Source: Deltaproteobacteria bacterium (GTDB lineage Bacteria > Myxococcota_A > UBA9160 > JAJDAL01). Taken from it: a stretch of 64,000 bases of DNA. Positions 9,211 to 16,449 of the stretch are shown one piece after another (position 1 is the first letter of the stretch; the number at the start of each line of letters is the position of its first letter). Where the stretch lies: NCBI GenBank assembly GCA_029261875.1, contig JAJDAL010000059.1:1-64000 (forward strand). The letters are read 5' to 3'. The notes beneath the pieces were generated by a model. That model searched no databases. It saw only the letters and a list, made by a program, of their open reading frames with translations, and was not told the origin of the DNA. Position numbers and translations under genes: made by a program.

Positions 9211-10020
9211 TTAGTCAAGATAGAGTCCGCCGTTGGCCTGCAGGACTTCGCCGGTGATGTAGCCGGAGATCTGCGGATCGGCGAGCGCACAAACCACGTT
9301 GGCGATGTCCGACGGCTCCGCGACCCGACCCACCAGAGTCGCGGCCCCCATGGCCTTGACCCCGGCATCCCCGACCGCTGCCAGCATGGCGGTGTTGACG
9401 GGTCCCGGCGCCACCGCATTGACGCGCGCGCGATAGCTCGAAAACTCCCGCGCCGTGGTCTTGGTGACGGATTCGATGGCGCCCTTGGCGGCGGTGTAAT
9501 CGATTTGTCCGATGTTTCCGTTGCGCGCACTGACCGATGAGAAATTCACGATGAAGCGGTTCACGCCGTCCGCGAGCGGCTGATTCCCATTCTCTTTGAA
9601 GAGCGGGTGCCAATGTTGCGCCGCCACCTCGCGCGTAAACAGAAACGTTCCATACAGATGAACCGCCAAGACGGCCTTGAAATCGTCGAAGGATTTCTTG
9701 GCGATCCGCGCATCGCGCGTGATGCCCGCAACGTTCACGACACCGTTGATGGCACCCGTCGCCTCGAGGGCGCTCGCCACGGCGGCCTTCACGTCGTCTT
9801 CCTGAGCTACGTTGCCCGCCGCCACCAGGGGCTCCACGGCGGAAACCTTCGCGATCTCGGCCTTCGCTTCTTCGAGCTTGCCCGCGTCGAGGTCCACCAA
9901 CACCACCTGGGCGCCGTGCTCCGCCAACGCCGTCGCAACCGCGTTTCCGATGCCCTGGGCGGCTCCGGTCACGATGTGGGTTTCGCCTTCGAATGCTCCC
10001 TCGCGCAATACACGGGCCAT
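9211..10020 (-). CDS. FabG-like short-chain dehydrogenase
   Basis: SDR of 269 residues with TGAAQGIG at 18-25, VNVAGI in place of NNAG, and the Ser-Tyr-Lys triad in SSVSARNGNIGQIDYTAAKGA. The C-terminal YITGEVLQANGGLYLD closely resembles FabG-type 3-oxoacyl reductases and acetoacetyl-CoA reductases. A GAAGGAGA precedes the ATG at 10020. It is divergent from the heme-oxygenase-fold gene at 10239. Reduction of a 3-oxoacyl thioester is plausible but not proven. Confidence 0.87.
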   Translation of the reverse strand: MARVLREGAFEGETHIVTGAAQGIGNAVATALAEHGAQVVLVDLDAGKLEEAKAEIAKVSAVEPLVAAGNVAQEDDVKAAVASALEATGAINGVVNVAGITRDARIAKKSFDDFKAVLAVHLYGTFLFTREVAAQHWHPLFKENGNQPLADGVNRFIVNFSSVSARNGNIGQIDYTAAKGAIESVTKTTAREFSSYRARVNAVAPGPVNTAMLAAVGDAGVKAMGAATLVGRVAEPSDIANVVCALADPQISGYITGEVLQANGGLYLD

Positions 10021-10238
10021 GGCTTTGCTCTCCTTCGCTGACGTTCGGGCGCGCGAATATGGCAGGGAATGCTGGGCGCCGCACATTGCGTGTCCTGACC
10101 GCCGCCTCGATCGGCGCCGGAAGAAAACGAATAACGACACCTCAAGCCACTGATTTTGAATGGTTTTCGTGGATCGCGGCCGGGCTGGCACGAGCGCTGC
10201 AATCGCTAGCGCATCCATCCACTCGAAAGGGAAATGCC

Positions 10239-10973
10239 ATGCACAGCGAAATCCACCTCGACCGAAGCGACGATTCCACCGCCCCCCCGAACCCCGGCGT
10301 CATCGGCTGGCTCGCCAGCGAACTCGGCCAGACCTGGGCGCAGTTCGAGGCCGAGTTGTCGCGTCTGCCGGTGATTGCGCGCCTGGAGCGCGGCGAACTC
10401 GAACTCGACGATTACCGCGCCATTCTGTTCGCACTGCGCCAGCAAGTGGTCGACGGTTCGCGCTGGATTACCCGCGCGGCGTCCAACATGACCCAGGACG
10501 CGGCGGAGTTGCGGTCGTTCATCGTGCGCCACGCGACCCAGGAGCACCGCGATTTCGAACTTCTGGAACGCGACTACGCATCGGTGGGGGGCGATTTCGG
10601 TTCGATTCGCAACGGTACGCCGAACGTCGGTAGCGAGGCCCTCTCGGCCTGGATGTTCCATCGCGCGAGCCAGGAAAACCCCCTGGCCCTGCTCGGCGCC
10701 CTGTTCATCATCGAGGGGCTCGGCTCTCGCATCGGACGACGTTGGGGCGAATCGATCCGAGACCAGCTCGGCCTCGATGAATCTCAGGTTTCGTTCTTCC
10801 TCCACCGGGGTCGAAGTGACGAAGCGCACCTCGAGCGACTGCGGGTGGTGCTCCATTCCGGCGTCATCGACGAGACCATGGCCCGAGAAATCGTTCGCAC
10901 CGCCCGGGTCACCGCACGCCTCTACGCCCTCCAATTCGAAGAGATCGGACGAGGACGTGGATCGGGTGTATAA
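10239..10973 (+). CDS. Heme-oxygenase-fold (HDO/TenA-like) iron enzyme
   Basis: All-helical protein of 244 residues. It looks like the iron-containing heme-oxygenase-like superfamily (TenA, PqqC, CADD and diiron HDO proteins). Candidate metal ligands are H98, E102 and H103 in RHATQEHRDFELLERDY, E159 in FIIEGLG, H189, and D194-x-x-H197 in FFLHRGRSDEAHLERL; the D-x-x-H with an upstream H is typical of this fold. Known relatives oxidise small amines or acids or act in cofactor synthesis; the reaction here is unknown. It sits 29 bases upstream of the acyl-CoA dehydrogenase in the same direction, so co-transcription is likely. Confidence 0.7.
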   Translation: MHSEIHLDRSDDSTAPPNPGVIGWLASELGQTWAQFEAELSRLPVIARLERGELELDDYRAILFALRQQVVDGSRWITRAASNMTQDAAELRSFIVRHATQEHRDFELLERDYASVGGDFGSIRNGTPNVGSEALSAWMFHRASQENPLALLGALFIIEGLGSRIGRRWGESIRDQLGLDESQVSFFLHRGRSDEAHLERLRVVLHSGVIDETMAREIVRTARVTARLYALQFEEIGRGRGSGV

Positions 10974-11002
10974 GTAGGGGCCCGAAAAACAGGGAGTTCG
11001 CC

Positions 11003-12712
11003 GTGGTCCTGCTCAACCCCAAGCATCTCACCAAGCCCTACGCGGACGAGCGCTCGTCCGAGGTCATGCGCAAGACCGTCGAGTTCTTCGAGTCCAAGGG
11101 CAAGAACCGCCTGAAGCACGACTACCACGCCCAGGAATGGTACGGCGATTTCCTCGCGTTCGTCGAGCGGGAGCGCATCTTTTCCACGCTGTGCACTCCC
11201 GCCGGTTTCGGCGCCGCGGATTCGCGTTGGGACACCTGGCGCATTTGCGAATTCGCAGAAATCCTGGGCTTCTACGGACTCCAATACTGGTACACCTGGC
11301 AGGTCAGCGTACTCGGGCTCGGCCCGATTTGGATGAGTGAGAACGAAGGCCTGAAACAGCGCACTGCGAAGCTGCTCGAGGAAGGTGGCATCTTCGCCTT
11401 CGGCTTGTCGGAAAAGGAACACGGAGCCGACATCTATTCCACGGACATGATCCTCACCCCGGGCGAACAGCCGGGCCAATATCGCGCCAACGGACGCAAG
11501 TACTACATCGGCAACGGCAACAAAGCCGCGATCGTCTCCACCTTTGGCAAGTTCGCCGGCGTCAAGGGCAAGGACGATTACGTGTTCTTCGCCGTCGATC
11601 CGAAGCACGAATCCTACGAGTTGGTGAAGAACGTCGTGGCGAGCCAGAACTACGTCTCCGAGTACGCACTCAACGACTATCCCATTACCGAAGACGACAT
11701 CCTCGCCGTGGGCGAGGACGCCTGGAACAACGCCCTCAACACCGTGAACGTCGGAAAATTCAATCTCGGCTGGGCGAGCATCGGCATGTGCACCCATGCG
11801 CTCTACGAAGCCATCCACCACGCCGCAAACCGCCGCCTGTACGGGATGGCGGTGACGGACATGGACCACGTGCGGCGCATGTTCCTCGACGCACACGCGC
11901 GCCTTTCGGCCATGAAGCTCTTCGCCCTGCGCGCGGCGGATTACATGCGCGCGGCAACGCCGGACGACCGCCGCTACCTCCTCTATAACCCGATGGTGAA
12001 GATGAAGGTCACGACCCAGGGCGAAGACGTCATCAACCTGATGTGGGACGCCATCGCAGCCAAAGGCTTCGAGAAAGACATGTATTTCGAACAGGCGGCG
12101 GTCGACATCCGCGCCTTGCCCAAGCTCGAAGGCACGGTCCACGTCAACATCGCGTTGATCGTGAAATTCATGCCGAACTACTTCTTCAACCCCGAGGAAA
12201 GAGACATCGTCGCGCGCCGCGACGACCCGGTGAACGACGACTTCCTGTTCGACCAGGGCGCCACGCGCGGCCTCGGCGCGATCCGCTTCCACGACTACCG
12301 CAAGACCCTTGCAGAATGGGACCTGCCCAACGTCGTGCGCTTCAGCGAGCAAGTGGAGGTGTTCCGCGAGATGCTCGAAACCGCACCGCCCGGCGACAAG
12401 CAAGCCAACGATGTGGACTTCCTGTTGTCGTGCGGCGAAATCTTCGCACTCGTGGTCTACGCCCAACTGATCCTCGAGAACGCGCGAATCTACGAAATCG
12501 ACGCGGGACTCGTGGACCAGATCTTCGACGTCTTGATCCGTGACTTGTCACGTCATGCGGTGGAACTCCACGGCAAGCAGGCGAGCAACGCCACGCAAAT
12601 GGAATTTGCGCTGCGCATGGTTCGCAAACCCGTCGCCGACGCGAAGCGCGACGATCGCATCTGGAACGAATGCGTGCTGCCCCTCAAAGACGCCTACGCG
12701 ATGAACCCCTGA
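11003..12712 (+). CDS. Acyl-CoA dehydrogenase family protein
   Basis: FAD-dependent acyl-CoA dehydrogenase-like protein of 569 residues, longer than the usual 380-400 and nearer the size of ACADs with an extra C-terminal helical domain. The central pattern FGLSEKEHGADIYSTDMILTP corresponds to the ALTEPxxGSD FAD/substrate loop, followed by the beta-domain segment YRANGRKYYIGNGNKA. Later segments (GWASIGMCTHALYEAIHHAANRRLYG) match the helix preceding the catalytic region. The catalytic base was not assigned. It starts with GTG, six bases after AGGGAG. Its 3' end overlaps the convergent PEP-CTERM gene by 29 bases. Confidence 0.82.
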   Translation: MVLLNPKHLTKPYADERSSEVMRKTVEFFESKGKNRLKHDYHAQEWYGDFLAFVERERIFSTLCTPAGFGAADSRWDTWRICEFAEILGFYGLQYWYTWQVSVLGLGPIWMSENEGLKQRTAKLLEEGGIFAFGLSEKEHGADIYSTDMILTPGEQPGQYRANGRKYYIGNGNKAAIVSTFGKFAGVKGKDDYVFFAVDPKHESYELVKNVVASQNYVSEYALNDYPITEDDILAVGEDAWNNALNTVNVGKFNLGWASIGMCTHALYEAIHHAANRRLYGMAVTDMDHVRRMFLDAHARLSAMKLFALRAADYMRAATPDDRRYLLYNPMVKMKVTTQGEDVINLMWDAIAAKGFEKDMYFEQAAVDIRALPKLEGTVHVNIALIVKFMPNYFFNPEERDIVARRDDPVNDDFLFDQGATRGLGAIRFHDYRKTLAEWDLPNVVRFSEQVEVFREMLETAPPGDKQANDVDFLLSCGEIFALVVYAQLILENARIYEIDAGLVDQIFDVLIRDLSRHAVELHGKQASNATQMEFALRMVRKPVADAKRDDRIWNECVLPLKDAYAMNP

Positions 12713-13496
12713 TTCGGCGCACGCCGGCGAGCCCCAAGAGCGCGCTGGCGAGCATCGCCCAGGCTCCCGGTTCCGGAACGTAGCTGCGGTCGAGCTCCGC
12801 GCCGATCCAGGTGTTGTAGACGACCGCCTGTGCGTCGAAGTTCGCCAGGATGTCGTCCTCTGGATTCTCGGGCGTGAGGTTGTCTCCCGAAAACCGCGTC
12901 GCCCGCCCGCTTGGTCCGTTCGCAATGGACCAAAGCGGCAGTGGCCGATCCTTGGGGGAGCCATCTTCGCAGCGTGGCCAGCCCCCGGGAGGCGCGGCCA
13001 GGGAGCAGATCAAGGCGTTCCCAAAACAATCCGTGCACCCGAGGGTCGAGGATTGATAGGGCAGCGCCGGGTTCCACTTGACCCGGTTCGCCGCAAGCGT
13101 GCCCGTCGATCCGCGCGCCATGCTGACCGATAGATCGCTGTGGGTCGTGGAAACGCCGACCGCCAGCACCTCGAAGACCTGTCGCATTTCGGCTCGAATC
13201 AATTCGACCGGACCGTCGACGATGGACTGGGTGTCGGGATCCGCGCTGTACTCCACCTCGACGATCTGCGGGGTATCGGTGATCACAATGGCACCGTCGG
13301 AGCCTTCGTTTTCGACGCACATGTCGAACACCTGATTTCCCAGACCGCTTTCGGTTCCGGTGATGGCCTGGACGAAGCGTCCGCCATCGGTGCATTCGAG
13401 ACTGTAGGTAACAACCACTTTAGGCGGATCGAGGGCCTCCGCCGGACTTCCCATGAACGCCACACTGAGCGCCATGAGCCATCGATTCCATCGCAT
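12684..13496 (-). CDS. PEP-CTERM protein, tandem paralogue 1 (last in the array)
   Basis: Exported protein of 270 residues and the most downstream of four tandem paralogues. Layout: signal peptide (ending AEA), conserved LDPPKVVVTYSLEC start, then a shared domain with CTDCFGNALICSLAAPPGGWPRCED, DNLTPENPEDDILANFDAQAVVYNTWIG, and a C-terminal VPEPGAW, hydrophobic helix and RRIRGSSRRRL. The PEP-CTERM tail implies exosortase-dependent processing. Its ribosome-binding site (AGGGAGAGAAAC) lies inside the end of the preceding paralogue, so translation is probably coupled. Its last codons overlap the convergent acyl-CoA dehydrogenase by 29 bases. The function of the domain is unknown to me. Confidence 0.82.
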   Translation of the reverse strand: MRWNRWLMALSVAFMGSPAEALDPPKVVVTYSLECTDGGRFVQAITGTESGLGNQVFDMCVENEGSDGAIVITDTPQIVEVEYSADPDTQSIVDGPVELIRAEMRQVFEVLAVGVSTTHSDLSVSMARGSTGTLAANRVKWNPALPYQSSTLGCTDCFGNALICSLAAPPGGWPRCEDGSPKDRPLPLWSIANGPSGRATRFSGDNLTPENPEDDILANFDAQAVVYNTWIGAELDRSYVPEPGAWAMLASALLGLAGVRRIRGSSRRRL

Positions 13497-14367
13497 GTTT
13501 CTCTCCCTGGGCAAGGGTCGCACCCAAGGGCTTCGGAACACTTCGAAATTTTGTTCGGGACGATCGCAACCGACGGATCCCCAGCAAGCCGGCCAGGGCG
13601 GAAGCGAGTAGCGCCCCTTCGCCGGACTCCGGGACGAAGGTGCGGCGGGTCTCGACACCGATCCAGGTCGAGTAGGTGGTCGCCTGCGCGTCCATACTGG
13701 CCAGGATATCGTCGGTGGGATCTTCGGGCGTCAGGTTGTCGGCCGCGAAGCCCGTGGCGCGGCCCAACGGACCATCGGTGATGCCCCAAAGCGGAAGCGG
13801 CCGGTCCAACGGGATGTCGGGCTCGCAGCGCGGCCAACCACCGGGTGGCGCGGCCAGGGAGCAGATCACCGGGCTCCCGAAACAATCCGTACAGCCGAGC
13901 GTCAAGGATTGGAACGGGACGCTGTTGTCCCAGGTCACCACGTTGCCCGCCAGGGTTCCGATCGCGCCTCGAACTGCGACGGAGGTGAGATCGGAATGGG
14001 TCGTCGCGGCGCCGCCGATGGCGAAGACCTCGAAGACCTGGCGCGTTTCCGAATCGACGAGTTCCACGGGACCGTCGACGATTTCCTGGGTGATGGGGTC
14101 GGCGGTGTACTCGACGGTTCCCACCTGTGGCGTATCGGTCAGGACATCGGCGTCTTCGGATCGATCGTCCGCAACGCAGACGTGAAACGTCTGGTTCCCC
14201 AATCCCAGGGGCGTGTCGGTCACGATCTGGATGTAGGCTCCGCCCTGGTCGCATTCCAGGCTGTATTCGATCACGACTTTGGGCGGGTCGAGAGCCCGCG
14301 CCTCCGAAGGTGCGAGGAAGACGATCGGCAGGACGGCCGTCGACGTAAATGAGATCGACCGAAGCAA
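13420..14367 (-). CDS. PEP-CTERM-like protein, tandem paralogue 2, with aberrant extended tail
   Basis: Protein of 315 residues, 45 longer than its siblings. It shares the LDPPKVVIEYSLECDQGG start, CTDCFGSPVICSLAAPPGGWPRCE and DDILASMDAQATTYSTWIG. The sorting motif reads VPESGE instead of VPEPGE, and after the hydrophobic helix and RRLRSSR the frame continues for another 44 residues into the next gene (77-base overlap). Known PEP-CTERM tails end at the basic cluster, so the stop was probably lost. It starts at a TTG at 14367 with no strong ribosome-binding site and lies 18 bases after paralogue 3. Whether it is still sorted is doubtful. Confidence 0.72.
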   Translation of the reverse strand: MLRSISFTSTAVLPIVFLAPSEARALDPPKVVIEYSLECDQGGAYIQIVTDTPLGLGNQTFHVCVADDRSEDADVLTDTPQVGTVEYTADPITQEIVDGPVELVDSETRQVFEVFAIGGAATTHSDLTSVAVRGAIGTLAGNVVTWDNSVPFQSLTLGCTDCFGSPVICSLAAPPGGWPRCEPDIPLDRPLPLWGITDGPLGRATGFAADNLTPEDPTDDILASMDAQATTYSTWIGVETRRTFVPESGEGALLASALAGLLGIRRLRSSRTKFRSVPKPLGATLAQGEKHAMESMAHGAQCGVHGKSGGGPRSA

Positions 14368-14385
14368 GACGAACCCCGTCGCGCC

Positions 14386-15201
14386 CTACGCCTTGCCCCG
14401 AAAGCGGCGCACGCCGGCAAGACCCAGGAACGCACTCGCGAGCAACAACCATTCGCCCGGCTCCGGAACGAACGTGCGGCTCGTCTCGTTGCCGATCCAT
14501 GTGTTGTAGGTGGTCGCTTGCGCGTCCATATTGGCCAGAATGTCGTCGGTGACATCCCCCGGCGTAAGGTTGTCGCCGGCAAACATCGTGGCGCGTCCCG
14601 CCGGTCCATCGGTGATGCCCCAAAGCGGCAGCGGCTCGGTTTCCGGCACGTTCGGCTCACAGCGCGGCCAGCCACCGGGAGGCGCTGCGAGCGAGCAGAT
14701 CACGGCATTGCCGAAACAATCCGTGCAACCGGACGTCTGGGATTGGAAGGGAAGCGTTTCATCCCAGGTGACGACGTTGCCCGACAGGGTCCCGATGCTC
14801 TTGCGGGCATCCTGGCTTGTGAGGTCGGAATGCGTCGTCGCGGCACCGTTGATGGCGAAGACCTGGAATTCGTGCCGCGTGAAGAAATTCGTCACCTCCA
14901 CGGGCCCATCGATGATCTCCTGGGTATTGAGATCGGCGGTGTACTCGACGGTTACGGTCTGGGGGGAATCGGTGAGGACCGCTGCATCTTCGGTCTGATC
15001 ATCCGCCACGCAGATGTGAATCGTCTGATTCCCCAGTCCGAGGGGCGTGTCCGCGATGGTCTGGATGAAATCTCCGCCGTCGTCGCAATTCAAGCTGTAT
15101 TCGATCACGACTTTGGGCGGATCCAGGGCCCGGGCGCGCTCCGCGCTCCCCATGGCGACCACGGTTAGAATCGCGATCCACGAGAGTTCCGATTTACGCA
15201 C
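14386..15201 (-). CDS. PEP-CTERM protein, tandem paralogue 3
   Basis: Exported protein of 271 residues with a GTG start behind AGGAGGAG. It has a signal peptide, then LDPPKVVIEYSLNCDDGGDF, the shared domain with TPLGLGNQ, VEYTADLNTQEIIDGPVEV, CTDCFGNAVICSLAAPPGGWPRCE and DDILANMDAQATTYNTWIG, and a canonical VPEPGEW tail with a hydrophobic helix and RRFRGKA. Two close cysteine pairs (CTDC and the C-x12-13-C around ICSLAAPPGGWPRC) are conserved in the array and may form disulfides. It is 15 bases after paralogue 4 and 18 before paralogue 2, a single operon by spacing. Confidence 0.83.
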   Translation of the reverse strand: MRKSELSWIAILTVVAMGSAERARALDPPKVVIEYSLNCDDGGDFIQTIADTPLGLGNQTIHICVADDQTEDAAVLTDSPQTVTVEYTADLNTQEIIDGPVEVTNFFTRHEFQVFAINGAATTHSDLTSQDARKSIGTLSGNVVTWDETLPFQSQTSGCTDCFGNAVICSLAAPPGGWPRCEPNVPETEPLPLWGITDGPAGRATMFAGDNLTPGDVTDDILANMDAQATTYNTWIGNETSRTFVPEPGEWLLLASAFLGLAGVRRFRGKA

Positions 15202-15216
15202 CGACAGCTCCTCCTT

Positions 15217-16026
15217 CTAGACCTGGCGTCGACGAACCGCCCCCACACCGAACAGCGCGCCGAATCCCGCGGCCAGCAACGCGATCTCTCCGGGCTCGGG
15301 AACGAATACCCGGCTCGTCTCCACGCCGTGCCACGTATTGTAGACCGTGGCCTGGGAGTCCATGTTGGTCAAAATGTCGTCCGTGACATCACCGGGCGTC
15401 AGATTGTCGGCCAGAAACTCCTCGGCGCGGTTGGTTCCGTTCGTCACCGTGGTGAGGGGAATCGGGCGATCCTTCGGAAGTCCGTCTTCGACTCGCGGCC
15501 AGCCACCCGGAGGGGCTGCGAGTGAGCAGATGACCGCGTTTCCTGCACAATCGGTCTGCCCGGTCGTCATCGATTGGTAGGCGTTGGCCCCCTGATCCCA
15601 GGTGATCAGCGTGCCCGCCAAGGTGCCGGCGCTCTCCCGGTGCAGGGACACCACCAGATCACTCAAGGTCGTCGAAGCGCCATTGATGGCAAAAACCTGA
15701 AAGGAATGGGCGAAATCCGTCGTGATCATCTCGACCGGACCGTCCACGATGGCCTGGGTGTTGGGATCCGCGGTGTACTCGATCTCGACCACGTGGTCGT
15801 TGGTGAGAACATTGGCATCGTCGGAGCCGTCGTCTCCGACGCAGATCCGAAACGCCTGGTTGCCGAGTCCCAGCGGGGTGTCGGTAATGGTCTGGACCAA
15901 TTTCCCGCCGTCTTCACAATCCATGCTGTAGGTAACGACGACTTTGGGGGGCTCGAGTGCCTGTGCCCCGGAGGCCAACAGCAGCACCGAAAACGCGGCG
16001 AAGAATCGGGGAAATCTCGAAGACAC
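15217..16026 (-). CDS. PEP-CTERM protein, tandem paralogue 4 (first in the array)
   Basis: Exported protein of 269 residues and the first gene of the four-gene array. The GTG start at 16026 has GGGAGG nine bases upstream. Signal peptide ends ASGAQA, then LEPPKVVVTYSMDCEDGG. It is the most divergent copy: CTDC is changed to QTDC, and the following ICSLAAPPGGWPRC ends in VED rather than CE. The VPEPGEIA tail, helix and RRRQV are intact. The cysteine changes suggest the CTDC disulfide is lost here. Role unknown; extracellular or surface location inferred from the sorting tail. Confidence 0.82.
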   Translation of the reverse strand: MSSRFPRFFAAFSVLLLASGAQALEPPKVVVTYSMDCEDGGKLVQTITDTPLGLGNQAFRICVGDDGSDDANVLTNDHVVEIEYTADPNTQAIVDGPVEMITTDFAHSFQVFAINGASTTLSDLVVSLHRESAGTLAGTLITWDQGANAYQSMTTGQTDCAGNAVICSLAAPPGGWPRVEDGLPKDRPIPLTTVTNGTNRAEEFLADNLTPGDVTDDILTNMDSQATVYNTWHGVETSRVFVPEPGEIALLAAGFGALFGVGAVRRRQV

Positions 16027-16326
16027 GGTGGATAGCCTCCCACGGGCGTAATGCGTCAGCGAGTTTAGGAATCAGGGACCTGGGGGCGGGCCCTGGGTTC
16101 GGGATTGGACGAAAACAACGGCGCCGTGACGCAACTCAGCAGCAGTTTTCCCGAGGGTCGATTGTCCCACTCCCGGGTCCCCGAAGTCAATCGCAACATG
16201 AGCCAGATCCGCGAAATCCCAAGGGAAATCTAACCTTCCCGGGCTCGATTTGGATTGACAAAGACGTGCAACATCGCCCACGATACGTGCACTTCAGCAG
16301 ACTTGGATCGGGGTGTTGCGACGCGG

Positions 16327-16351
16327 TGAAGATGCTTTTTTGGCATCTTCA
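16327..16351. repeat. 9-bp inverted repeat with T-rich loop
   Basis: TGAAGATGC (16327-16335) and GCATCTTCA (16343-16351) are perfectly complementary around a TTTTTTG loop. It could be a regulator site or an RNA hairpin in the DUF1302 leader. It is not a classical terminator because the T run is in the loop. Confidence 0.5.
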
Positions 16352-16383
16352 TTTCTGGGGACGCGGACGCAGCCGTGGACCGA

Positions 16384-16415
16384 GAATCGGGGGCGTTCGA
16401 CGCGCTCCCCGATTC
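16384..16415 (+). promoter_or_regulatory. Stable hairpin in the probable 5' leader of the DUF1302 gene
   Basis: GAATCGGGG (16384-16392) pairs with CCCCGATTC (16107+300, that is 16407-16415); an inner GCG/CGC with a TTCGA loop extends the stem, leaving GCT unpaired on one side. It lies 35 bases before the chosen GTG at 16450. It could control translation, but it would be coding if translation starts at the in-frame GTG at 16375. Confidence 0.45.
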
Positions 16416-16449
16416 ACGGTTCCGAGAATGCGTCCCCATCGGAGGGGAT

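Larger units (their letters stand above)
16027..16449. other. Intergenic region between divergent PEP-CTERM array and DUF1302 gene
   Basis: No gene can be supported here. The stretch must carry promoters for both directions. It holds two good inverted repeats close to the DUF1302 start (16327-16351 and 16384-16415), described separately. No clear -10/-35 pair was seen. Confidence 0.5.

Noticed and set aside
10922..12466. Long open frame of 514 codons antisense to the acyl-CoA dehydrogenase
   Set aside because: GC-driven shadow: no ribosome-binding site, no recognisable domain, and the forward frame encodes a conserved enzyme.
12684..16026. Tandem repeat of paralogues as a CRISPR or mobile repeat
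   Set aside because: The repeats are full-length genes with diverged codons, not short identical repeats with spacers.
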